DNA of 39,523 nt. It comes from a virus. Under the pieces are notes generated by a model. It searched no databases. It saw only the letters and a list, made by a program, of their open reading frames with translations, and was not told the origin of the DNA. Below are positions 23,151 to 31,050 of this stretch, in pieces; the first letter of the stretch is position 1; each line of letters begins with the position of its first letter. The stretch lies in the IMG/VR virus record IMGVR_UViG_3300048930_000108, positions 1-39,523 of that record; one strand, written 5' to 3'. Both the position numbers and the translations under genes were made by a program.

Positions 23151-23416
23151 CAGCGGCCCTCCGCCTTGGCGAGGGCGGCGTCGATCACGTCACCTCCAAA
23201 CGTAACGACTTGCTGCCGAGCGGCCGCCAGTGCCTCGTACATCTCCGGCGCTGCGGCGATCAGGCGGGCGTTGGCGACCATGCGGTCGTCGCTCTTGCAG
23301 TCGTCGCGGTCGCCATAGACGGATGCCACCATCTTGTAGGGCGCGCGTACGCCGACCCATCCGGTAGCGCCGCCGTCATGCTCCCACGGCCCCGGCGTGT
23401 GCTTGCTATCGTTCAT
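23150..23416 (-). CDS. Conserved small phage protein (88 aa)
   Basis: Opens M-N-D-S-K-H-T-P-G-P-W-E, and has M-V-A-N-A-R-L-I-A-A-A-P-E-M-Y-E-A-L near residues 46-63. This H-T-P-G-P-W ... N-A-R-L-I-A-A-A-P-E pattern is a very widespread small phage protein of unknown function. ATG at 23416 overlaps the upstream stop by one base (GTG at 23419 is an alternative). Confidence 0.8.
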   Translation of the reverse strand: MNDSKHTPGPWEHDGGATGWVGVRAPYKMVASVYGDRDDCKSDDRMVANARLIAAAPEMYEALAAARQQVVTFGGDVIDAALAKAEGR

Positions 23417-24009
23417 CACGCATCTTCCCTCTGTTCATTGGCGTCCTCGTGGACCATCGGCCTACCTGATGCCTCGCAGAGCGCAAGCAGCGTCGGCCCG
23501 AAGTCTCGCCAGAAGTGCGAGCCGGTCAGGCCATCCATCTCGGCGATGCGGCGGTCATCGAAAGCGCGCCATTCGGCGATGGCATGCATCTGGCAGCCGA
23601 TGTCCATGTGCAGATCGGTGATGGTCACAGGGTAGGTCAGGCCTGACAGATAGAGCGGAGTGATGGAGACCAACGCCTTGCCGTAGACCCACGCCTCGCC
23701 GTAGACCCACGCGTTGCCGAAGACCCGCGCCTCGCCGAAGACCCGCGCGTTGCCTAAGACCCGCGCCTCGCCGAAGACCTGCGCCTTGTCGTAGACCCGC
23801 GCCTCGCCGTAGACCCGCGCCTCGCCGGAGACCCATGCCTCGTCGGAGACGTCGATAGCCAGGTTGCGCTCATCCTCGATCCAGCCACCGAGCGCACCGG
23901 CGTCAACAACGCCAGGAATGGTGATCAGCGCGCGGATGCGCTTGAGCGTGACGCCAAATTCGACCTTGGTTTCGCCGGTGAATTCGTACTTCTTGGTGGG
24001 TTCGGTCAT
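23416..24009 (-). CDS. Hexapeptide-repeat (left-handed beta-helix) phage protein
   Basis: A 197-residue protein with GGAGG seven bases before ATG 24009. Residues about 1-50 form an N-terminal domain (L-K-R-I-R-A-L-I-T-I). Residues about 55-112 are hexads such as E-A-R-V-Y-G, K-A-Q-V-F-G, N-A-W-V-Y-G, predicting a left-handed beta-helix. Residues 113-197 contain a C-terminal domain (D-L-H-M-D-I-G-C-Q-M-H, W-R-A-F-D-D, F-W-R-D-F-G). Similar repeats occur in other phage proteins of unknown role. It is the first gene of the leftward operon after the divergent promoter at 24035-24062; the repeat copy number is probably variable. Confidence 0.75.
   Translation of the reverse strand: MTEPTKKYEFTGETKVEFGVTLKRIRALITIPGVVDAGALGGWIEDERNLAIDVSDEAWVSGEARVYGEARVYDKAQVFGEARVLGNARVFGEARVFGNAWVYGEAWVYGKALVSITPLYLSGLTYPVTITDLHMDIGCQMHAIAEWRAFDDRRIAEMDGLTGSHFWRDFGPTLLALCEASGRPMVHEDANEQREDA
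23678..23857 (-). repeat. Tandem 18-bp repeats, nine full units plus one degenerate
   Basis: Units follow (T/C)-starting 18-mers such as TTGCCGTAGACCCACGCC on the plus strand, differing at a few positions, from 23678 to 23839, with a decayed tenth unit to 23857. Each encodes one hexapeptide of the 23416-24009 protein. Head-to-tail without spacers, so not a CRISPR array. Confidence 0.9.
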
Positions 24010-24034
24010 TTCAACCTCCGTTTTCGATACCCGC

Positions 24035-24062
24035 ACGATACGCACGCCGCGCGCCCTGTCAA
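24035..24062 (-). promoter_or_regulatory. Predicted promoter for the leftward recombination operon
   Basis: Reverse strand TTGACA (24057-24062), 16 bp, TATCGT (24035-24040). GCG precedes the -10. The first gene starts at 24009 with a good ribosome-binding site. Confidence 0.6.
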
Positions 24063-24075
24063 CAAAAATTTTCGC

Positions 24076-24105
24076 TTGACGGCACGATGACGGGATGCGT
24101 ATGGT
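24076..24105 (+). promoter_or_regulatory. Predicted promoter for the rightward replication operon
   Basis: TTGACG (24076-24081), 18 bp, TATGGT (24100-24105), with GCG before the -10. The predicted +1 near 24112 is followed by TAAGGAGGTG and ATG 24130. It diverges from the promoter at 24035-24062, with 13 bases between the two -35 hexamers. Confidence 0.7.
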
Positions 24106-24129
24106 CGCGGCGAATTAAGGAGGTGCGAT

Positions 24130-24480
24130 ATGGATCGCGAAAAAATCCAGGCAGACATTCAGAAAGAAGTTGATCGACTGAAAAGGACGATCAATCAGTT
24201 CGCGAAATGGGCGGCGGATGACGACGGTATCGATGACGATCTGGCTGGCGAGATGACGGATTCGTGCATCGGCGCGATTACCGATTTGGAAGACATCGAA
24301 GCCGTGCTCGATGAAATGTCGATCGATGCCGAGCCCGATCTGGACGCCATCCACGAAGCCATTTGCGAAGGCCGCAAGCAGGATGCGCTGGATTTGCTTT
24401 CGGATATGTTCCCAAAGGCGAATTTCCGGCGCGTAGCCGATCAGAACCGTCTATTTCCGGATCGGGTAATCAAGGATTAA
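24130..24480 (+). CDS. Acidic hypothetical early protein (116 aa)
   Basis: First gene of the rightward early operon, with a strong AAGGAGG site. The N-terminus is a charged helix (I-Q-A-D-I-Q-K-E-V-D-R-L-K-R-T-I), followed by an Asp-rich middle (A-A-D-D-D-G-I-D-D-D-L) and more helix. No motif identifies it. As a first-expressed acidic protein it could be a regulator or inhibitor of a host factor; this is only a suggestion. Confidence 0.7.
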   Translation: MDREKIQADIQKEVDRLKRTINQFAKWAADDDGIDDDLAGEMTDSCIGAITDLEDIEAVLDEMSIDAEPDLDAIHEAICEGRKQDALDLLSDMFPKANFRRVADQNRLFPDRVIKD

Positions 24481-24483
24481 AGA

Positions 24484-25587
24484 ATGACATTCCAGCTTGA
24501 ATGCGATGCGGACCAGTTGGCGTCCGTTTTGAATTTGTGCGCTCATGTGGCGGGGGCGGCAAAACACGCGCCGATCTTGCGCGCGGTTCGAATTGCCATA
24601 GAAAACGGCAAGGCGAACATTTCCGCGACCGACATGGATCACGCCATCAGCGGCGAGATCGAAGTCAAGGGCGAAGGCGAGGCGTTCATTGAGATCGCGT
24701 TGATCGCGCCAAAGGTATCCGCGCTCAATGGTGGACTGCCCGTCAAGATCGTCGGTGACGGCGCGATTGCCACTATCTCGCAGGGTCGGACGCGGTGGAA
24801 GGTCCCGATGATGAACGGCGAGGGATGGCCCGCCAAGTTCATCGAAACGCCAAATGGCGGCTCTGAATTTTCGCCGTCCAGTTTCGTGACCGCGCTTGAA
24901 ACAGCATCCAGAGCCAGCGGAGGTTCGGGCGCGCATGTTACTGAGGCCGGCGTTCTGGCTGGCGACACGGGCATGGTGATCGGCGCCAGCTCATCCAAGA
25001 TGTATGTCGCGCATGGCGGTGTCGCATTTGAAAGCCCGGTCATCATTCCGCGCACATCCATTCCGGCTATCAGATCGATTTTCGGCAAGCAGGGCGAAGG
25101 CGTGATCCATGCCGATGGAACAATGTTCTCAATTCGTGTCGGGCGCACCATTTACAAGAGCAAGCTTGTAGACGGTCAGTTTCCGCCGTGGCGCAAGGTC
25201 GTTGAAAAATTCGGCGCGTCCATCGACAAGACGTTCAATGTTGACCGCAATGCGTTCTCCGAGGCGCTGGGGCGCGCCATGCTGGTGCGCGAAGACAAGA
25301 GCAAGTCTATCGGTTCGGCTCTTGGCGTCCGCCTTGTCATCGGTGATGGCGAGTGCGCCATTCGATCCGCGAACAAGGGCGCGGAGGAAGGGGAGGATTT
25401 CTGCGAAGCGATCAGTGACGATACCGGCGAGATCGGCGTGAATGCCTATGCCCTGCGCGAGGCCGTTGAAACGTTCGATTGCGACAGGATCGATATCGCG
25501 TTCAAGGACGCGGAAACGCCGATCAGGATCAGCAAGCCGGGCGAGGCGGATGCGTTTCGGTTCATCATGCCGTTCAGGGTGGCGTGA
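24484..25587 (+). CDS. dnaN: DNA polymerase III beta subunit-like sliding clamp
   Basis: A 367-residue protein, the size of bacterial beta clamps. The N-terminus (L-A-S-V-L-N-L-C-A-H-V-A) is followed by the A-P-I-L-R-A-V-R-I-A-I strand, T-D-M-D-H-A-I-S, a central G-V-L-A-G-D-T-G segment, G-A-S-S-S-K-M at about 160, and a C-terminus ending F-R-F-I-M-P-F-R-V-A, comparable to the M-P-(M/V)-R-L end of DnaN. The clamp encircles DNA and gives processivity. No polymerase or clamp loader gene is seen in the window, so it probably works with host machinery. The helicase gene starts in its stop. Confidence 0.85.
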   Translation: MTFQLECDADQLASVLNLCAHVAGAAKHAPILRAVRIAIENGKANISATDMDHAISGEIEVKGEGEAFIEIALIAPKVSALNGGLPVKIVGDGAIATISQGRTRWKVPMMNGEGWPAKFIETPNGGSEFSPSSFVTALETASRASGGSGAHVTEAGVLAGDTGMVIGASSSKMYVAHGGVAFESPVIIPRTSIPAIRSIFGKQGEGVIHADGTMFSIRVGRTIYKSKLVDGQFPPWRKVVEKFGASIDKTFNVDRNAFSEALGRAMLVREDKSKSIGSALGVRLVIGDGECAIRSANKGAEEGEDFCEAISDDTGEIGVNAYALREAVETFDCDRIDIAFKDAETPIRISKPGEADAFRFIMPFRVA

Positions 25588-26963
25588 TGGGATACGCTGA
25601 GTTTCTAGAAAACAAGCGGACCGTTGATCCTCGAACTGGCATCGAAAATCCGGGGGCAATGCCATCTGTAATGCTTGCTCATCAATCTGACATAACGTCA
25701 TGGGCATTGCGGAGGGGAAGGGCGGCGGTTTTTGCGGGAACAGGCCTTGGTAAAACGCTTATCGAGATAGCATGGGCCGATCGCGTGGCGCGACACACGA
25801 ATAAGCCTGTGCTGATTTACGCTCCGCTCGCAGTCGCGGCTCAGCATGTTCGTGAGGCGGAAAAATTCGGCATGGAATGCAAGATGGTTCGGCGGCATGC
25901 CGATTTGACGGTAGGCGTCAATGTTGCGAACTACGCCAAGATGGATCATTTTGACCATTCTGAGCTAGGCGGAATCGCGCTCGATGAGAGCAGCATTCTA
26001 AAACATCATGATGGAAAGACGCGCGGCAGGCTGATTGAAGAATGTGCGCAAATTCCATTCCGACTTGCCGCCACCGCCACGCCGGCCCCTAACGATTTTA
26101 TGGAGCTTGGAAACCACGCCGAATTTCTAGGCGTCATGTCGTTTACTGACATGCTGTCAATGTTTTTCGTTCATGACGGCGGAGAGACGCAAAAATGGCG
26201 TCTTAAAGGACACGCAGAGGATGCGTTTTGGAAGTGGATGTGCTCATGGTCCGTCATGCTGAGATCGCCGTCCGATCTTGGGTATCCAAACGACGGATAT
26301 GATTTGCCTCCGTTAATCCGACATCAGCATACGGTTGAATCCGAGCCCGAGTTCGGAAGCATGTTTTCGTCTGTAGCTGGATCGCTGCAAGAGCGCATAT
26401 CGGCACGCAGAGATACGGTTGCGGAAAGAGTTGATTTGGCGGCGAAGGTGACAGGTGAGTTACCGGACGACGAGCCGATCATGTGGTGGGCAAATTTGAA
26501 CGCAGAGGCTGATGCGCTCTGCCGAGAAATCGACGGGGCCGTGCAGGTAACTGGGTCGGAAAGGGACGAGGCGAAGGAAGAAAAAATCCTCGACTTCCTG
26601 AACGGCAAGATCAAGAGATTTGTGTCCAAGGGATCGATCATGGGATATGGATTGAACTTCCAGCATTGCGCACACACAGGCCTTGTCGGATTGAACGACA
26701 GCTTCGAGCAAACTTACCAGATCATCAGGAGGTTCTGGCGTTTCGGACAGATGAGAGACGTGCATGCCCATTTCATCGCATCGGAAAGAGAGGGCGCTGT
26801 TGTAGCAAATCTGGCGCGTAAGGAAGCTGATGCCGACAGAATGGCGGCGGCGATGGTTAGGCACATGTCCGACATATCGTCTATCGACGTTCGTGGCGCG
26901 AAACGAGACAGGCCAGACTACAATCCGCAAATGAATATGATAATTCCGGGAGCAGTACTATGA
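25587..26963 (+). CDS. SNF2-like SF2 helicase/ATPase
   Basis: A 458-residue protein; ATG 25587 overlaps the clamp stop. Motif I G-T-G-L-G-K-T at 51-57, motif II D-E-S-S at 133-136 (in place of DEAH), A-T-A-T-P-A-P-N-D as motif III near 158-166, and a C-terminal Q-T-Y-Q-I-I-R-R-F-W-R-F-G-Q segment (motif VI). This is an SNF2/helicase type that occurs directly before DNA methylases in phages. The gene and its partner are clearly AT-rich (40-52% GC in sampled lines against 60%), suggesting recent transfer. It may remodel DNA-protein complexes or act with the methylase in a modification function. Confidence 0.75.
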   Translation: MGYAEFLENKRTVDPRTGIENPGAMPSVMLAHQSDITSWALRRGRAAVFAGTGLGKTLIEIAWADRVARHTNKPVLIYAPLAVAAQHVREAEKFGMECKMVRRHADLTVGVNVANYAKMDHFDHSELGGIALDESSILKHHDGKTRGRLIEECAQIPFRLAATATPAPNDFMELGNHAEFLGVMSFTDMLSMFFVHDGGETQKWRLKGHAEDAFWKWMCSWSVMLRSPSDLGYPNDGYDLPPLIRHQHTVESEPEFGSMFSSVAGSLQERISARRDTVAERVDLAAKVTGELPDDEPIMWWANLNAEADALCREIDGAVQVTGSERDEAKEEKILDFLNGKIKRFVSKGSIMGYGLNFQHCAHTGLVGLNDSFEQTYQIIRRFWRFGQMRDVHAHFIASEREGAVVANLARKEADADRMAAAMVRHMSDISSIDVRGAKRDRPDYNPQMNMIIPGAVL

Positions 26964-27946
26964 ATAGGGTGGAGAATGCCATTTCAGAAATCAAGGTTTT
27001 CGATCAGGATGTGAATGACAGGTATGCCATTTATCACGGAGATGCATGCGAGATTATCCGCGCCGTTCCGGGCGATAGCGTTGACTTCGGCGTTCACAGC
27101 CCGCCGTTCGAGGGGCTCTATAAATTCAGCAACTCAGATCGCGACATATCGAACAACGAAGGCGATGATTTTTATGAGCATTACGGATTCTTGATCGCAG
27201 AGCTTTTCCGCGTGACAAAGCCAGGACGGCTGCATTCGGTGCATTGCATGCAGCTTCCGACGAGCAAAACCCGAGATGGGTTTATCGGAATGAGAGATTT
27301 TAGAGGCGAGATCATCCGGTCATATATTGCGGCTGGATGGATTTTTCACTCCGAGGTCTGCATCTGGAAAGATCCCGTAGTGGCCCAGCAGCGCACGAAA
27401 TCAATCCGACTGCTACATGCACAAATCGTCAAAGACAGCACGATTAGCGGACAGGGATTGGCGGATTACGTCGTTACGTTCCGCAAGCCGGGAGACAATG
27501 GGGAGGCTGTCTCCGGTGGCTTTGATCGATACATAGGCGAGCCGGAAGACGAGCCTGACAGGTCGAAATACACGATGCCAATGGACAACCGAAACTGGTA
27601 TTCCATCGAGATTTGGCAGCGATATGCATCGCCCGTATGGACAGATATACGGCAGACTAGAACGTTGCAATATAGATCGGCGCGAGATGAAAAGGACGAA
27701 CAACATATTTCGCCACTCCAACTCGATGTGATCGAAAGATGCATCGATTTGTGGAGCAATCCCGGAGACGTGGTTTTAACGCCATTCATGGGGATCGGCA
27801 GCGAGGTATTTTGTGCTGTTGAAATGGGTCGATACGGCGTCGGTTTTGAACTGAAGCCGTCCTATTTCGCGCAGGCAAAAAAGAACGTGGCAGAGGCAAG
27901 TCCCGTGAAGCCAATCGACATGATGAACATCGGAGAAAAAATCTAA
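26960..27946 (+). CDS. DNA methyltransferase, N4/N6 beta-class arrangement
   Basis: A 328-residue protein overlapping the helicase by ATGA. The catalytic motif IV S-P-P-F is at 47-50 and the SAM-binding motif (T-P-F-M-G-I-G) near 274-280, with H-I-S-P-L-Q at 249-254 in the place of H-P-x-Q-K. This IV-before-I order defines beta-class amino methyltransferases; S-P-P-F/Y is common in N4-cytosine enzymes, but N6-adenine cannot be excluded. It probably protects phage DNA or alters its recognition. It shares the low GC of the helicase before it. The SSB gene starts in its stop (TAATG). Confidence 0.8.
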   Translation: MNRVENAISEIKVFDQDVNDRYAIYHGDACEIIRAVPGDSVDFGVHSPPFEGLYKFSNSDRDISNNEGDDFYEHYGFLIAELFRVTKPGRLHSVHCMQLPTSKTRDGFIGMRDFRGEIIRSYIAAGWIFHSEVCIWKDPVVAQQRTKSIRLLHAQIVKDSTISGQGLADYVVTFRKPGDNGEAVSGGFDRYIGEPEDEPDRSKYTMPMDNRNWYSIEIWQRYASPVWTDIRQTRTLQYRSARDEKDEQHISPLQLDVIERCIDLWSNPGDVVLTPFMGIGSEVFCAVEMGRYGVGFELKPSYFAQAKKNVAEASPVKPIDMMNIGEKI

Positions 27947-28377
27947 TGGCCGGATCACTCAACAAGGTCGCGCTCATCGGACATTTGGGCAGCGATCCAG
28001 AGGTCAAAACCATGACCAATGGCAACAAGGTCGCGAACCTGTCCGTCGCCACGAGCGAAAGCTGGCGCGACAAGACGAGCGGCGAGAAGAAAGAGCGCAC
28101 GGAATGGCACCGCGTTGTCTGCTGGCAGGAGGGGTTGATCAAGGTTATCGAGCAGTACCTGCGCAAGGGCAGCAAGGTCTATCTCGAAGGCCAGTTGCAG
28201 ACCCGCAAGTGGGAGAAGGATGGCGTGGAACGGTACGCCACCGAGGTCGTGCTGCAGGGGTTTGACTGCAAGCTCATCATGCTCGACGGGCGTGGTTCGG
28301 ATAACGGATCTCCGGCGCCAAGGCAGGAGCCCGTGAAACAGGTAGCATCCGAGCCCGATGACAGCATTCCGTTCTGA
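27946..28377 (+). CDS. ssb: Single-stranded DNA-binding protein
   Basis: A 143-residue protein with the SSB start ([17 protein letters not shown]), [38 protein letters not shown] and the canonical acidic C-terminal tip D-D-S-I-P-F. It coats single-stranded DNA during replication and recruits partners through that tip. Composition returns to phage-typical GC here, marking the right border of the AT-rich cassette. Confidence 0.95.
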   Translation: MAGSLNKVALIGHLGSDPEVKTMTNGNKVANLSVATSESWRDKTSGEKKERTEWHRVVCWQEGLIKVIEQYLRKGSKVYLEGQLQTRKWEKDGVERYATEVVLQGFDCKLIMLDGRGSDNGSPAPRQEPVKQVASEPDDSIPF

Positions 28378-28378
28378 C

Positions 28379-28669
28379 ATGGCGCGTAAGGTAAAATTCG
28401 AATTGCCTCGCGAGATCGGTATGCCGGACGCATGGCGACCGATCATCGAAGAGGAAATGAACCGGGCGCAAATGTCATTTCGTGACGTGATGAGCAAGTA
28501 TCGCTCGAAGCGACACGGTAGCGTCAGGCGCGCCATCTGGAAGCGCATTTCAGACGAGCGAGGCGCTTCGGCGCCCGCGATTGCACGCGCATTTGGGTAT
28601 GACCATACGAGCGTTCTATATCAGATCGGGACGCTGAAGATGAAGCCAAGGGAGAGGAAAAAAGGATGA
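28379..28669 (+). CDS. DnaA domain IV-like DNA-binding protein
   Basis: A 96-residue protein; ATG 28379 follows the SSB stop by one base. Residues about 46-85 (V-R-R-A-I-W-K-R-I, G-A-S-A-P-A-I-A-R-A-F-G-Y-D-H-T-S-V-L-Y-Q-I) match the DnaA C-terminal DNA-binding domain, whose signature is (G-R)-D-H-T-T-V-L-H. It lacks the AAA+ domain of DnaA. It may bind DnaA-box-like sites, to regulate initiation on the phage or interfere with the host. It ends in an ATGA overlap. Confidence 0.75.
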   Translation: MARKVKFELPREIGMPDAWRPIIEEEMNRAQMSFRDVMSKYRSKRHGSVRRAIWKRISDERGASAPAIARAFGYDHTSVLYQIGTLKMKPRERKKG

Positions 28670-28761
28670 GTGTCTGGTTTCCGACGACCGGCAACGGCGA
28701 TCCGAATGAGCACAACGTCCGGCGACTGCGCGCCATGTGCGACGAAATTCTTGCCGAATGA
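28666..28761 (+). CDS. Small protein (31 aa) between DnaA-like and helicase genes
   Basis: M-S-V-W-F-P-T-T-G-N-G-D, then N-V-R-R-L-R-A-M-C-D-E-I-L. ATGA overlaps with both flanking genes and the AAAAGG site upstream support translation. Its helical C-terminus and absence of known motifs leave its role unknown. It may mainly couple translation of the next gene. Confidence 0.55.
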   Translation: MSVWFPTTGNGDPNEHNVRRLRAMCDEILAE

Positions 28762-30212
28762 TCACCCTCCGCCCAGATCAAGCCGAGACTGTCGATCGAT
28801 TGCGCGAGGCATTATCTCGCCATCAATCCGTCCTTTTGCGCGGCGCGTGCGGGTTCGGAAAAACCGTGGTCGCCGCCTACATGGCATCTGGCGCGAACGC
28901 TAAAAACAAGCGCGTGATCTTCGGGGTTCACCGGATTGAGCTTGCGCGCCAAACCGAATTGACGTTCGAAAAGTTCGGCATCCCGTTCGGCTACATCATG
29001 GCGGGAAAGCCGAGCAATCCGCTCGCCCGCGTCCAGATCGCCAGCGTGGACACCTTGCGCCGCCGCCCGGCGCTTATCGGATGCGACCTGTTCATTCCAG
29101 ACGAGGCGCATTTATGGTCAGGCGCGTCACGCAAGGCGATTATCGATCAGGTGCGCAAGGATGGCGCGCATATCGTGCCTCTCACCGCCACTCCGATGTT
29201 TCCAGATGGTCGCGCCATCGGCGACATGGCCGATGCAATCGTCAGCGGACCGTCCGAACGCTGGCTGATCGAGCAAGGACATCTGGCGCGATACCGTGCA
29301 TTCGCGCCGGCTGTCATGGATATGGCCGGCATCCACACGCGCATGGGCGACTACGTTGTGGCGGACCTGGAAGAGCGGTTTTCCAAGCCACGTCTATATG
29401 GCGATGCCGTCGCGGCGTACCGCAAATTCGCGGACGGTCGGCGGATGATCGGCTATTGCTATTCGCGCAAGCATGGCGGCGAGATGGCGGCGGCGTTCAC
29501 CGCTGCCGGCGTTCCCGCCGCGTTCATAGATGGCGAGACACCGGACGCCGAGCGCCGCCGCGTGATTGCTGATTTTGCCGATGGGCGCGTGCCAGTTCTG
29601 ATGAACTGCCAGTTGTTCCGCGAGGGGTTCGACTTGTCGGCACAAGTAGGCCGCGACGTGCCGATACAGGCGGTTGGGCTGTATAACCCGACTAAGTCTC
29701 TGCCGCTCGCCATCCAGATGATGATGCGCGGAATGAGGCCACAAGCCGAGCCGTCGATCATTCTGGATCATGCCAATGTGTTGCGCGATCACGGCCTGCC
29801 CGACGATGATCGGGAATGGTCTCTGGAGGGGGCGGGGCGCAAGAAAAAGCAGATGGACCCGACGATCCCGACGACGACGTGCGGGAGCTGCTGGGCCACG
29901 TTCAGGCCGTCGCAGCCGTGCTGCCCGTATTGCGGCCACAAGCGCGACATCCATGACCGTCAGATCGAGGTCATCACGGAAGCGCAGATCGAAGAGATCG
30001 ATCCAGACCTTGTGCGGCAGGCTCGACGTGCAGAACAGGATAAGGTGAATTTGCGCGTCAGATCGGCGCGTTCGCTGAATGATTTGTGCCGCGTTGCGAT
30101 TGAGCTTGGTCGCAATGCGGGATGGGTTTACAATGTGTATAGGAACAGGCCGGATGGGCGAAGGGATTTGCCTTATGCGGCGGTTGTTCGGGCCATGAAG
30201 GAGGCTGCTTGA
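28758..30212 (+). CDS. DEAD/DEAH-box helicase with zinc finger
   Basis: A 484-residue protein starting at ATG 28758 in an ATGA overlap. Walker A G-A-C-G-F-G-K-T at 29-36, DEAH at 115-118, T-A-T-P-M-F, C-terminal helicase half with I-G-Y-C-Y-S-R-K-H and Q-M-M-M-R-G-M-R. Residues about 375-395 hold C-G-S-C and C-P-Y-C-G, a four-cysteine zinc ribbon. The C-terminal 80 residues may form a helical domain. It likely unwinds DNA at the phage origin as a replicative or primosomal helicase; this function is inferred from its company (SSB, clamp, DnaA-like protein). Confidence 0.85.
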   Translation: MITLRPDQAETVDRLREALSRHQSVLLRGACGFGKTVVAAYMASGANAKNKRVIFGVHRIELARQTELTFEKFGIPFGYIMAGKPSNPLARVQIASVDTLRRRPALIGCDLFIPDEAHLWSGASRKAIIDQVRKDGAHIVPLTATPMFPDGRAIGDMADAIVSGPSERWLIEQGHLARYRAFAPAVMDMAGIHTRMGDYVVADLEERFSKPRLYGDAVAAYRKFADGRRMIGYCYSRKHGGEMAAAFTAAGVPAAFIDGETPDAERRRVIADFADGRVPVLMNCQLFREGFDLSAQVGRDVPIQAVGLYNPTKSLPLAIQMMMRGMRPQAEPSIILDHANVLRDHGLPDDDREWSLEGAGRKKKQMDPTIPTTTCGSCWATFRPSQPCCPYCGHKRDIHDRQIEVITEAQIEEIDPDLVRQARRAEQDKVNLRVRSARSLNDLCRVAIELGRNAGWVYNVYRNRPDGRRDLPYAAVVRAMKEAA

Positions 30213-30415
30213 TGAACTGGATTTTGGGGGCCGCGATCACGGCTGGCGGTGTGGTGGCGCTGCTTGCCGTTGTTGCGTGCATCAAGCTGGCCATCATGTG
30301 GGCCGACTTCACAACGAGACGGTGGCCAGGATGGCGCGGAGATGCTCTTTCATGGGCGCCGGTCATTTTGGTACTTTGGGTTCTGGTGTCCGTTTATATC
30401 GGTTTCAACGCATGA
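30212..30415 (+). CDS. Small two-span membrane protein (67 aa)
   Basis: Starts at ATG 30212 (TTG 30209 in a TTGA overlap is the alternative). Two hydrophobic spans, about 3-25 (I-L-G-A-A-I-T-A-G-G-V-V-A-L-L-A-V-V) and 46-63 (A-P-V-I-L-V-L-W-V-L-V-S-V-Y-I-G), with an R-R-W-P-G-W loop between them. It is early-operon-encoded, so not obviously a holin; could be a superinfection-exclusion-type protein (speculation). Confidence 0.6.
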   Translation: MNWILGAAITAGGVVALLAVVACIKLAIMWADFTTRRWPGWRGDALSWAPVILVLWVLVSVYIGFNA

Positions 30416-30942
30416 GCCGCATCGGCCCATTCATGCAGACATACACTGGACGCGCGTTCTATCCGATCGATCCGCGTACATCCGAGATCGACATTCGGGA
30501 CATTGCGCACTCGCTCGCCATGCAGTGTCGATACGCGGGGCACTCTCGATTCCATTATTCCGTCGCACAACATTGCGTGTTGCTGTCGAATGTCGTTCCA
30601 GCCGAGCACGCTCTTGATGCGCTAATGCACGACGCCGCCGAGGCTTACCTTGTGGACGTGCCGCGCCCGGTCAAATCTCAGTTGGCTGGTTATGCCGGGA
30701 TCGAGAAGAAGCTCGAGATCGCCATCGCCCAAAAATTCATGCTTAACTACCCATGGCCCAAATGCGTCAAGGAGGCCGACGAGCGCATTCTTAACGACGA
30801 GCGGGATCAACTGCTAGGCATCCCGCCGCTCGATTGGCCGGGCGACAAGGCGCCGCTCGGTGTCAAGATTTTCAGGTGGGAGCCACACATGGCTGAAACG
30901 GCGTTCTTGGATCGGTATCGCGAACTGATGGGGATGGCGTAA
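30412..30942 (+). CDS. HD-domain phosphohydrolase (YfbR-like)
   Basis: A 176-residue protein starting by ATGA overlap at 30412. HD-type metal ligands are present: F-H-Y-S-V-A-Q-H (His residues near 43-49), H-D-A-A-E-A at about 69-74 (the HD pair), then D-V-P-R-P-V-K. The family includes 5'-deoxynucleotidases such as YfbR. Phage versions probably reshape the nucleotide pool or host signalling. The ORF to its left (from 30277) overlaps the membrane gene and is not supported. Last gene of the early rightward operon. Confidence 0.8.
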   Translation: MSRIGPFMQTYTGRAFYPIDPRTSEIDIRDIAHSLAMQCRYAGHSRFHYSVAQHCVLLSNVVPAEHALDALMHDAAEAYLVDVPRPVKSQLAGYAGIEKKLEIAIAQKFMLNYPWPKCVKEADERILNDERDQLLGIPPLDWPGDKAPLGVKIFRWEPHMAETAFLDRYRELMGMA

Positions 30943-30943
30943 C

Positions 30944-30974
30944 AAAAAAAGGGCCACCCTTGCGGATAGCCCTT
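30944..30974 (-). terminator. Predicted terminator facing leftward transcription
   Basis: On the reverse strand, AAGGGC (30969-30974) and GCCCTT (30949-30954) can form a 6-bp stem with a 14-base loop, followed by a run of U residues (30944-30950). On the plus strand no U-tract follows. It would stop leftward transcripts running on from the operon that ends at 31824. Confidence 0.5.
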
Positions 30975-31050
30975 GTGTGTCGTGTGTGATGCCAGTTAAT
31001 CGTCTGGGTGGAATGAACCTCCCGTCGCCGTGTAGATCACGCGCCATTGC

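Noticed and set aside
23678-23857. Possible CRISPR array
   Set aside because: Repeats are contiguous 18-mers without spacers and encode hexapeptides in one frame.
26960-27946. CcrM orthologue to go with the gcrA-like gene
   Set aside because: The catalytic motif is S-P-P-F and the sequence around it does not look like the D-P-P-Y of CcrM; only the general beta-class order is shared.
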